From: Chryseobacterium sp.
GTDB lineage: Bacteria > Bacteroidota > Bacteroidia > Flavobacteriales > Weeksellaceae
Length of the DNA: 6,998 bases
Assembly (NCBI GenBank): GCA_030146295.1
Contig: JASLCD010000432.1
Coordinates: 1-6,998 of the forward strand
Reading direction: 5' to 3'
The position numbers and the translations under genes were made by a program. The notes under the pieces were generated by a model. It saw only the letters and a program-made list of their open reading frames with translations. It ran no database searches and was not told where the DNA came from. Below are positions 1 to 6,180 of the stretch, one piece after another. Within the stretch, counting starts at the first letter, position 1. The number at the start of each line of letters is the position of its first letter.

Positions 1-193
1 GTAGATCTTCATCTGTAAAATAGGTTTTTAGATCAATTCCTGTAAGATCAGCCGAATCTTTTTTGAGTTCAGGAGTTTTAAGTTCAGGGGTTTCTTTTAA
101 TTGTTTTATATCGGTTACCTTTGGAATTGCGCACGACACTAATGATAATGCCGCTGCGCTCCAAATGACAACTTTGAATTTATTTCGTTTCAT
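1..193 (-). CDS. Outer-membrane efflux lipoprotein (TolC/OprM/NodT-like), N-terminal part only
   Basis: Reading leftwards from an ATG at 193-191, the frame stays open to the window edge (64 codons). The first residues, MKRNKFKVVIWSAAALSLVS followed by Cys21, form a lipoprotein signal peptide with an LVSC lipobox. The mature protein would be acylated and sorted to the outer membrane. The next stretch carries a tandem five-residue repeat (TPELK twice), which shows in the DNA as near-identical 13-base copies at 66-78 and 81-93. The segment ending in YFTDEDL resembles the start of the mature region in NodT/OprM-type factors, which form the trimeric exit duct of RND pumps. The call rests mainly on context: the start codon lies inside the last codons of the RND gene (14-base overlap), in the usual adaptor-pump-duct order. 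The beta-barrel and helical repeats lie outside the window, so the family is inferred, though the lipoprotein start is directly visible. Confidence 0.8.
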   Translation of the reverse strand, partial: MKRNKFKVVIWSAAALSLVSCAIPKVTDIKQLKETPELKTPELKKDSADLTGIDLKTYFTDEDL

Positions 194-3100
194 TTTTCTT
201 TCTGTTTTCAAGGGTTGCGAAAAAAATGTATAATCCGGGAATAATGATCAGTCCGAAAACGGTTCCAATTAACATTCCTCCTGCTGCTGCGGTTCCGATA
301 GAACGGTTTCCGATAGCACCTGCTCCAGAAGCAATACACAACGGGATCAATCCGGCAATAAATGCAAATGAGGTCATCAGGATCGGTCGGAGACGTTGTT
401 TTGCTCCTTCGATCGCTGCCGGAATAATATCGTTTCCTTCTTTATGACTTGCGACGGCAAATTCTACGATAAGAATGGCATTTTTAGCCAATAATCCAAT
501 CAACATGACCAAGGCAACCTGTGCGTAAATATTATTGTCTAATCCACAAACCAACAAAGCGATGTACGACCCGAAGATCCCGGTTGGTAAACTCAGTAAA
601 ACCGGCATCGGTAAAAGGAAACTTTCATATTGCGCAGCTAATAAAAGATACACGAAAACTAAACATACAATGAAAATATAGATCGTCTGATTTCCAGACA
701 GGATCTCTTCTCTTGTCATTCCGGACCATTCGATCTCAAAGCCTTTGGGTAGACTTTCTTTCGCAATTTTTTCAACCGCTGTGATGGCGTCTCCGGAACT
801 GTAACCTTCGGAAGGTTCCCCGTTGATCATTGCCGACATATACATATTGTAACGGGTTAAAACTTCCGGTCCGTAAACTCTTTCAATAGTAATGAATGTA
901 GAAAAAGGAACCATTTCTCCCTTGTCATTTTTTAAATATAGATTTAAAATACTTTCAGGTGTTTCACGGTGTTCGGGGCTTGCCTGAACCATCACTTTAT
1001 ACATTTGTCTGAATCTAATGAAATTGGTTGCATAGTAAGACCCCAACATCGTCTGCAAAGTAGACATTGCATTATCAACCGAAACTCCTTTTTTTGCAGC
1101 CATATCATAATCCATATGAATGATATATTGCGGGAAAGTAGCATCAAAACTGGTAAAACTATTCTGCAATTCAGGAGCTTCGTTCAGTTTTTTAACAAAA
1201 TCCCTGGTAATCTTATCCGTATTCTCGATCGTACCTCCGGTTCTGTCCAGCAAACGCAGTTCAAAACCACTGGTATTACCGAATCCCGGAACGGTAGGCG
1301 GTGCAAAGATCTCAATCTGGGCATCTGCTATGCTTTTTGTTTTATCAGAAAGCTCTGTGATCAGATCGTTTACAGAAATATTTCTTTCTTTCCAGTCTTT
1401 AAGATTGATCATTGCCATTCCGTATGACGAACCTGCGATTTCCGTGACAATACTGTAGCCTGCAAGCGTGGTCACATTTTCTACTCCATTAATCTTCTTG
1501 GCAATAACGGTCACTTCATCCAGTACTTTTTCAGTTCTTTCTACCGTTGCTCCCTGTGGAGTTGTAACACTTACGTATACCATTCCCTGGTCTTCCATTG
1601 GAATAAATCCGGTTGGTAAGAATTTGCTGGTCACAAAAGTAAGTCCGACAAATAAAAACAGTAATCCGAAAGTCACTGTAGTTCTTGTTGCAAATTTTGA
1701 TAAAATACCTACATAACCATTCGTCAGTCTTTCAAAACCAGTATTAAAACTTTGGAAAGCCCTGTCGATGATGGTTTTCTTTTTATGATGATCGTGAGGT
1801 TTTAAAATAATGGCACAAAGCGCCGGAGTAAGGGTTAAGGCATTTACACCTGAAATCACAATACTGATGGCCAGTGTCAATGAAAACTGACGGTAAAACA
1901 CACCTACCGGGCCATCAAGAAACGCTACAGGAATAAATACGGCTGACATTACAATCGTAATCGCTACTACTGCTCCTGCAATTTCTTTAGTAGCACTAAT
2001 AGTTGCATCCATCGCATTCATACCTTCTTCCATTTTAACATGGACGGCTTCAACAACGACAATAGCATTATCAACCACAATTCCGATCGCAAGAACTAAT
2101 GCAAAAAGGGTCAAAAGGTTGACAGAGAAATCCAGCATATTCATAAATGCAAAGGTTCCTACAAGTGCTACCGGAACTGCCAGCACGGGAATCAATGTGG
2201 AACGCCAGTCCTGAAGAAAGATAAATACTACAATTCCTACCAGAATAAAGGCTTCTATAAGGGTTGTCAGTACTGCACTGATGGAAGCATCCAGAAATCG
2301 GGAAACATCATAAGCCATATTGTACTCCATTCCCGGTGGGAAAGAGGTCACTTTTAATTCTTCCATTTTTGCTTTCACGCTTTCAATCACCTCAGAAGCA
2401 TTAGAACCGGGACGCTGCTTCATCATAATAGATGCCGATGGTCTTCCGTCTGTTTTGGAAACCATTCCGTAGTTCATCGCTCCGAATTCCACTTTAGCGA
2501 TATCTTTGAGCTTTAAAATTGTCCCGTCAACATCAGATCTGATGGGAATTTCTTCATACTGTTTAGGTTCAAAAAACTTTCCTTTATATTTGATCACGTA
2601 CTGAAGCTGACTGGAAGTCTTCCCGGATGTTTCTCCCACTTTTCCAGGCGCAGCGGAAATATTCTGCTTTTGTAGTGAGGTGATCACTTCATCTGCAGAA
2701 ATATTGTAAGCACCCATTTTCTGTGGATCCAGCCATACTCTCATCGAGTATTCTTTCTGCCCCATAATTTCAGCACGCCCTACTCCATCAATACGTTTCA
2801 GCTCCTGAAGGACGTTAATATCTGTAAAGTTATAGATGAACTGCTCATCCTGGCTTGGGTCTGTACTCGTGATATTGAGATACATCAGCATACTGTTCAC
2901 CTCTTTTTCCGTGGTAACTCCAGCCCTGATCACTTCTTCAGGAAGTTCGTCAAGAATGGTTGTCACCCTGTTCTGAACGTTTACTGCTGCTACATCAGGA
3001 TCCGTCCCCACCTCAAAGAAAACCTGAATAAGGGTAAGACCGTCATTTGAAGTGACTGTAGACATATACGTCATTCCCGGCACTCCATTGATTGCTCTTT

Positions 3101-3296
3101 CCAAAGGAAGAGCTACCGCATTAGCAGATACTTCGGCATTAGCTCCTGTATATTTTGCCGTAACGGTTACTGAAGGAGGTACAATATCCGGGAACTGGGT
3201 AATCGGCATCTTTAACAAAGCCATAATTCCCAGCAGTACAAATAATATGGAAATAACCAACGAAAGCACCTTTCGTCTTATAAACATTTCTACCAT
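180..3296 (-). CDS. HAE1-type RND efflux pump, inner-membrane transporter (AcrB/MexB-like)
   Basis: This 1038-residue protein is close to the usual length of AcrB (1049). It is a proton-driven trimeric exporter that takes substrates from the periplasm or membrane and passes them to the outer-membrane duct. TM1 is at about 9-29, a periplasmic porter loop at 30-339, TM2-TM6 at about 340-497, TM7 at 541-559, a second periplasmic loop at 560-867, and TM8-TM12 at about 868-1026. Family hallmarks are FPDIVPPSVTV (35-45), the FLQDWR segment (360-365), FIPMEDQG (564-571), LLAAQYESF (885-893), AKNAILIVEFA (937-947) and RLRPILMTS (968-976). The proton-relay equivalents K938, R968 and T975 are present. 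The acidic pair of TM4 reads D409-N410 (VVDNAIVVVEA) rather than Asp-Asp. The cytoplasmic loop after TM6 has HDHHKKK (501-507). The gene starts 28 bases after the adaptor gene and its end overlaps the next start by 14 bases, so co-translation is likely. HAE1 rather than HME (metal) type is chosen from the porter sequence, but the substrate cannot be deduced. Confidence 0.96.
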   Translation of the reverse strand: MVEMFIRRKVLSLVISILFVLLGIMALLKMPITQFPDIVPPSVTVTAKYTGANAEVSANAVALPLERAINGVPGMTYMSTVTSNDGLTLIQVFFEVGTDPDVAAVNVQNRVTTILDELPEEVIRAGVTTEKEVNSMLMYLNITSTDPSQDEQFIYNFTDINVLQELKRIDGVGRAEIMGQKEYSMRVWLDPQKMGAYNISADEVITSLQKQNISAAPGKVGETSGKTSSQLQYVIKYKGKFFEPKQYEEIPIRSDVDGTILKLKDIAKVEFGAMNYGMVSKTDGRPSASIMMKQRPGSNASEVIESVKAKMEELKVTSFPPGMEYNMAYDVSRFLDASISAVLTTLIEAFILVGIVVFIFLQDWRSTLIPVLAVPVALVGTFAFMNMLDFSVNLLTLFALVLAIGIVVDNAIVVVEAVHVKMEEGMNAMDATISATKEIAGAVVAITIVMSAVFIPVAFLDGPVGVFYRQFSLTLAISIVISGVNALTLTPALCAIILKPHDHHKKKTIIDRAFQSFNTGFERLTNGYVGILSKFATRTTVTFGLLFLFVGLTFVTSKFLPTGFIPMEDQGMVYVSVTTPQGATVERTEKVLDEVTVIAKKINGVENVTTLAGYSIVTEIAGSSYGMAMINLKDWKERNISVNDLITELSDKTKSIADAQIEIFAPPTVPGFGNTSGFELRLLDRTGGTIENTDKITRDFVKKLNEAPELQNSFTSFDATFPQYIIHMDYDMAAKKGVSVDNAMSTLQTMLGSYYATNFIRFRQMYKVMVQASPEHRETPESILNLYLKNDKGEMVPFSTFITIERVYGPEVLTRYNMYMSAMINGEPSEGYSSGDAITAVEKIAKESLPKGFEIEWSGMTREEILSGNQTIYIFIVCLVFVYLLLAAQYESFLLPMPVLLSLPTGIFGSYIALLVCGLDNNIYAQVALVMLIGLLAKNAILIVEFAVASHKEGNDIIPAAIEGAKQRLRPILMTSFAFIAGLIPLCIASGAGAIGNRSIGTAAAGGMLIGTVFGLIIIPGLYIFFATLENRKKNETK

Positions 3297-3324
3297 AGTT
3301 AATTGATTTAAAGATTATGAAAGG

Positions 3325-4413
3325 TTAATATTTCTTTTTGATTTTGATGATATCTCCATCTTTCAAAGACTGAGTCCCTTCATAAATGATTAAATCTCCT
3401 TTTTTAAGACCACTTTCCACCATATAAGAATCTCTTAAGGTAGCTCCGATCTTAATACTGGTCATTTTCACTTTATTCTGCTTATCCACTACAAAAACAT
3501 AGGTTTTATCCTGAATAGAGAAAGTAGATTTTTGTGGAATAAGGATTGCGTTAGCCTGATGTTCGGAAATAATAAGCTTCCCGGAAGTACCGTGCTTGAT
3601 CAGACGGTCCGGATTCGGGAACAGTACTTTATAACGAATGGAACCTGTAGCTCTGTCGATTTCCCCTTCAGCTGTTTTTAAAGCTCCGTTGAACTGGTAA
3701 TTAACTCCGTTAGGCAGGGTCAGTTCAATTTTCTGATGACTTCCGATCTTATCATTGGCTAAAAGCTCAAAATACAGATTCTCAGGAATTGAGAAATATG
3801 CATATACTTCATTCAGCTGAGACAGTGTGGTCAATAGCGTTCCATTTTCCACCAAACTCCCGTCTTTATGAGGAATCACGTCAATTACCCCATCAAAAGG
3901 TGCTGTGATTTTTGTAAAGCTGATTTTCTGAAGAACCGTTCTTTTTTCTGCATCAGCAAACGCATGCTTTGCTTTGGCCGAAGACAATTTTGCCTTCACC
4001 ATTTCCAATTCGTTATTAGCAACAAATTTTTTAGCATGAAGACTCTGAATCTGTTTCAGCTCTACTTCTGCAATACGGACGTCTGCTTCCGTCTGTTTTA
4101 ATGCTGCATTCGCTTTCAGAAGTTCCATCTGAAGCTCAGCGTCATTGATTTTGAATAAAGCCTGTCCCTGGTGCACAAACTGTCCCTCATTGACATAAAT
4201 ATGCTGAATAATACCTCCAATTCTGGAACGCATTTCAACGTTCTTTTTAGCCTGGATATCGGTAACAAACTGGTTACTCACCAGTGTATCTTTTTCCTTG
4301 ATCTCCAGTACGGGAACTTCTTTATCTCTTTTATTATTTTTCTCCTTGTCTTTACTGCATGACACAGCGAATAATGTTGCAACTATGCAAATTATTACAG
4401 TTTTAAAATACAT
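3325..4413 (-). CDS. RND efflux periplasmic adaptor (membrane fusion) lipoprotein
   Basis: This 362-residue protein links the inner-membrane pump to the outer-membrane duct. Residues 1-19 form a lipoprotein signal (hydrophobic stretch, then LFAVSC with Cys19), so the protein is anchored by lipid. The lipoyl domain is split in the usual way, with a first half at about 56-90 (RIGGIIQHIYVNEGQFV, QGQALFKIND) and a second half at about 168-200 (KITAPFDGVIDVI, GSLVENGTLL). They flank an alpha-helical coiled-coil hairpin at about 92-160, rich in Ala, Lys and Glu. The beta-barrel domain follows at about 203-285, with the typical EIDRATGSIRYKVLFPNPD segment at 251-269, and a membrane-proximal domain lies at about 288-360. 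At the hairpin tip the RxxxLxxxxxxS motif of AcrA-type adaptors reads Q121, L125, A132. The gene lies 60 bases after a small secreted-protein gene and 28 bases before the RND pump, as expected for one operon. Confidence 0.95.
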   Translation of the reverse strand: MYFKTVIICIVATLFAVSCSKDKEKNNKRDKEVPVLEIKEKDTLVSNQFVTDIQAKKNVEMRSRIGGIIQHIYVNEGQFVHQGQALFKINDAELQMELLKANAALKQTEADVRIAEVELKQIQSLHAKKFVANNELEMVKAKLSSAKAKHAFADAEKRTVLQKISFTKITAPFDGVIDVIPHKDGSLVENGTLLTTLSQLNEVYAYFSIPENLYFELLANDKIGSHQKIELTLPNGVNYQFNGALKTAEGEIDRATGSIRYKVLFPNPDRLIKHGTSGKLIISEHQANAILIPQKSTFSIQDKTYVFVVDKQNKVKMTSIKIGATLRDSYMVESGLKKGDLIIYEGTQSLKDGDIIKIKKKY

Positions 4414-4473
4414 TTTTAAATGTTTAGGTTATAAAATTTCCGTTAAAATGATTTGGTTTACAGAATTTTACAA

Positions 4474-4806
4474 CTAGTACAACTGGAGGAGATGAAGGAA
4501 TGACTTAACGCCACAAATAGTAGAAACTGCAATCTCCGGAAGGGTGATTTTTGGAATCACTTTTAATATTCCTGAAAAATCCGCAATTGCAGGATCGCTT
4601 TTTTTAACTGAATGTTTTACAATTTTGGCAGCAGCAGGCAATGCATGCGTGTTCATATCTGCCTCTTCGTAGACATCAAGAACGTGAATGTTGTTTACAT
4701 GAGGAACGTGAGGAATATTCTCCCACGATTTTTCTGCCCAATTCGAATTGAAAAGGGTAAAAACCAACAGGATATAAAATAAGAAAAATGACCTCAGACC
4801 TGCCAT
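4474..4806 (-). CDS. Small secreted His-rich protein of unknown function, upstream of the efflux genes
   Basis: I do not recognise this 110-residue protein. The start (MAGLRSFFLFYILLVFTLFN) is a clear Sec signal peptide with likely cleavage after SNWA (residue 24), leaving a mature protein of about 86 residues in the periplasm or outside. There is no lipobox and no second membrane segment. The mature N-terminus has spaced histidines (H33, H36, H41, H54, H65; plus H105 near the end), several in IPHVPHVNNIHVLD. A single cysteine (C98) sits in STICGVKSF, and the C-terminus is hydrophobic and aromatic (FLHLLQLY). It ends 60 bases before the adaptor gene with no visible terminator, so it probably leads the efflux operon. 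Position and histidines recall small periplasmic metal-binding partners such as CusF of the Cus pump, but I see no CusF sequence motif and the pump is not metal-type. It could also be a leader protein whose main role is regulatory. That it is a real gene is likely from the signal peptide and intact frame; its function is open. Confidence 0.62.
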   Translation of the reverse strand: MAGLRSFFLFYILLVFTLFNSNWAEKSWENIPHVPHVNNIHVLDVYEEADMNTHALPAAAKIVKHSVKKSDPAIADFSGILKVIPKITLPEIAVSTICGVKSFLHLLQLY

Positions 4807-4849
4807 GTCAACCAGAACACATTAGTTTTTTAGTAAAAACGATATGCTG

Positions 4850-4857
4850 CAAAAATA
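4850..4857 (-). promoter_or_regulatory. Possible Bacteroidota -7 promoter element (TATTTTTG) for the efflux operon
   Basis: On the minus strand the bases read TATTTTTG, a full match to the TAnnTTTG -7 consensus recognised by the Bacteroidota primary sigma factor. Transcription would begin near 4843, giving a leader of roughly 37 bases before the ATG at 4806. No TTTG or TTG stands at the expected -33 distance, so the match is one-sided and may be chance in AT-rich DNA. No better candidate is seen in the 60 bases before the adaptor gene. Confidence 0.35.
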
Positions 4858-4958
4858 GGGATTTCTACTGGGAAATATGGTCATTGAACTGTTAAAAAAA
4901 CTTAAACAATGGATGAATGGTTCTATTAACAGGAATTTGGATAAGATCATTAAAGGTT

Positions 4959-4972
4959 TCGGCTGAAGCCGA
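4959..4972. repeat. Short palindrome, left core of the REP-like element
   Basis: TCGGC and GCCGA arms surround a TGAA tetraloop on the plus strand. It is shorter and weaker than its partner at 4994-5011 but shares the GGCT..AGCC centre. Confidence 0.6.
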
Positions 4973-4993
4973 TTGAAATTTTGTTTTTTAGTA

Positions 4994-5011
4994 AACGGGC
5001 TAAAGCCCGTT
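4994..5011. repeat. Strong palindrome, right core of the REP-like element; possible transcript-end hairpin
   Basis: The 7-base arms AACGGGC and GCCCGTT surround a four-base loop (TAAA, or TTTA on the minus strand). It begins 27 bases past the stop codon of the SRPBCC gene, so it could act as a 3' stabilising hairpin. It is not a classical intrinsic terminator, because only three T residues follow it on the minus strand (TTTACTAAAAAA). Confidence 0.65.
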
Positions 5012-5037
5012 CCTGTTGAATTACTAAAATTGAATAG

Positions 5038-5490
5038 CTAGAACAGTTTACTGAGAACTCTGAAACGGTAATCAAAGATATGTTCCAGTTTCTTTCTTAC
5101 GAAAAGGCGATGGGCGATTTCTCCTAAAAATCCCATGGGAAGTTCATAGTTTATGGTATCTCTCATCAGAACACCTTCTTCGTTGGAAATAAATTCATGA
5201 TGGTGGTTCCATAGCTTGTAGGGACCTTTTTTCTGAAAATCGGTGAAGCTTTTCTGGAAATCAACCTGGGTTATTTCGGTTTGCCATTTCATTTTAATAC
5301 CCCATAACGGAGAAACATAATAATCAATGATCATTCCTTCATAAATTTCATCGTCTGCCATTTCAGTGAGTACAATAAAGCCCATGTCTTTCGGAGTAAT
5401 TTCTGAAAGATTGTTGGCGGAGGAAAAGAATTTCCATGCAGTTTCTATATCACAATTGAGCTGTTGTTCACGGAAAAGGATATGTTTCAT
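5038..5490 (-). CDS. SRPBCC/START-like domain protein (putative ligand-binding, COG4276-type)
   Basis: From the ATG at 5490 this encodes 150 residues, the usual size of a single helix-grip (Bet v 1-like) domain. The opening (MKHILFREQQLNCDIETAWKFF), with a helix of the form ETAWKFFSSANNLSEITP at 16-33, is characteristic of this SRPBCC group. Beta strands follow, including the segment around YYVSPLWGIKMKWQTEI (57-73) and a KGPYKLWNHHHEF stretch (88-100). A long C-terminal helix (about 123-148, AHRLFVRKKLEHIFDYRF) closes the fold. A TTG at 5514 would add eight residues (MFHTIFCH), but the family normally begins at the MKH methionine and the -7-like element lies over the TTG, so I use 5490. There is no signal peptide, so the protein should be cytoplasmic. 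The fold binds hydrophobic ligands in a pocket; members of this group have no firmly known function. It follows the L,D-transpeptidase gene after 39 bases. Confidence 0.88.
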   Translation of the reverse strand: MKHILFREQQLNCDIETAWKFFSSANNLSEITPKDMGFIVLTEMADDEIYEGMIIDYYVSPLWGIKMKWQTEITQVDFQKSFTDFQKKGPYKLWNHHHEFISNEEGVLMRDTINYELPMGFLGEIAHRLFVRKKLEHIFDYRFRVLSKLF

Positions 5491-5511
5491 ATGGCAGAAG
5501 ATTGTATGAAA

Positions 5512-5519
5512 CAAATGTA
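5512..5519 (-). promoter_or_regulatory. Possible -7 promoter element (TACATTTG) for the SRPBCC gene
   Basis: The minus strand reads TACATTTG, matching TAnnTTTG, in the 39-base gap between the L,D-transpeptidase stop and the SRPBCC ATG. It would give a leader of some 15 bases. There is no good -33 TTTG upstream, so the gene may equally be read through from the pair above it. Confidence 0.3.
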
Positions 5520-5529
5520 TGACAAAGAT

Positions 5530-6177
5530 TTAATTATAGATCCACATCAGCACAGGTTTTCCTGATTTCTGAATCATCGGATCTATTTCTTTCATCGCAT
5601 TATTGGAAACGGTGGGACATCCCCATCCTTCCGGAGATCCGCTCGGAAAAACCTCATGATCACTCATCTTATCCCAGGAATGAAAGACAATAAACCTTTT
5701 CAGGGCATTGCTGTTGGTTTGTTCAAGGCCGTGCATCAGGTATTTTATGTTGATTCCCCAATCGCTGTAACCTCTTCCTTCCAATTTATATTTCCCCAGG
5801 GATGAAAGGTGGCTTCCGTCTTCATTACTGAATCCCGGGTTTGCTTTAGAATCATCTTTACTCCAGGTATTGGAACCACAGCCGTGCCCTACCATGTATT
5901 TTTTTGAAATCTTATTATTTTTAAAATCCCAGACAAAAAAACGGTTAACGCCTGAGTGAAGGCTCATATCAATCAGGATACAGAAATCTTTATTAAGGTT
6001 CTTTGAAGCACAGAAATTCAATGCTTCCTCTGCCTTTATTTTGAGTTTGGAAAGATCGGCTTCCGGTCGTTTTTCTACAACTTCGGGTGTTTCTACTGCA
6101 TTTATTGTATTGTTTTTTCTTTCCTGAGAACATGAACATATCCAAAAGACAATGAAAAACAGATAAATCCTCTTCAT
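5530..6177 (-). CDS. Murein L,D-transpeptidase-like lipoprotein (YkuD_2 family)
   Basis: This 215-residue protein starts with MKRIYLFFIVFWICSC; Cys16 would be the lipidated residue of a slightly unusual lipobox (ICSC). A low-complexity linker with Glu, Lys and Pro follows (17-45), then the catalytic domain from about 63 to 214 (CILIDMSLHSGVNRFFVWD onward). The active site is seen in IVFHSWDK (His166) and PEGWGCPTVS (Cys187), matching the His...(S/G)xGCP pattern of the YkuD_2 branch, with a further conserved-looking MHG (His149). Known YkuD enzymes exchange peptide cross-links or attach proteins in peptidoglycan through the cysteine. For this branch activity is predicted from the fold and motif. 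Extra cysteines (C56, C66, C100) occur. The start lies 3 bases after the stop of the DUF2459-type gene, so the two are almost certainly co-transcribed. The site of action would be the periplasmic face of a membrane. Confidence 0.88.
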   Translation of the reverse strand: MKRIYLFFIVFWICSCSQERKNNTINAVETPEVVEKRPEADLSKLKIKAEEALNFCASKNLNKDFCILIDMSLHSGVNRFFVWDFKNNKISKKYMVGHGCGSNTWSKDDSKANPGFSNEDGSHLSSLGKYKLEGRGYSDWGINIKYLMHGLEQTNSNALKRFIVFHSWDKMSDHEVFPSGSPEGWGCPTVSNNAMKEIDPMIQKSGKPVLMWIYN

Positions 6178-6180
6178 GTA

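Larger units (their letters stand above)
4928..5017. repeat. REP/BIME-like composite palindromic element
   Basis: Outer inverted arms AACAGGA (4928-4934) and TCCTGTT (5011-5017) enclose two separate GC-rich palindromes in otherwise AT-rich non-coding DNA. The left core is TCGGCTGAAGCCGA (4959-4972) and the right core AACGGGCTAAAGCCCGTT (4994-5011). Two related but non-identical palindromes with a GGCT..AGCC heart, in an intergenic gap and bounded by a conserved-looking tail (TCCTGTTGAATT), fit the build of REP doublets mobilised by IS200-like (RAYT) transposases. The repeat nature is inferred, since other copies would lie outside this window. The element is downstream of the SRPBCC gene and may protect that transcript's 3' end. 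Confidence 0.6.

Noticed and set aside
226..447. Plus-strand open frame of 73 codons inside the pump gene
   Set aside because: It lies antisense to conserved transmembrane segments of the RND pump, its product resembles no known protein, and it has no promoter or start context.
969..1716. Three plus-strand open frames (969-1427, 1120-1458, 1468-1716)
   Set aside because: All are antisense to the second periplasmic region of the pump, whose own frame is unmistakable; two of them also overlap each other in different frames.
3868..4362. Plus-strand open frames antisense to the adaptor gene (3868-4101, 4171-4362)
   Set aside because: These are shadows of the adaptor's hairpin and lipoyl codons, with no independent coding evidence.
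4474..4806. CusF-like metal chaperone assignment for the small secreted protein
   Set aside because: Histidines and context are suggestive, but the Met/Trp metal-site pattern and beta-barrel sequence of CusF are not recognisable, and the pump is HAE1-type rather than HME-type.
4994..5011. Intrinsic terminator for the SRPBCC gene
   Set aside because: The stem is strong but no run of T follows on the minus strand, and the palindrome is better explained as part of a REP-like doublet.
5491..5514. Longer SRPBCC protein from a TTG at 5514
   Set aside because: The added residues MFHTIFCH do not fit the family start, an ATG in good position follows at 5490, and a -7-like element covers the TTG.
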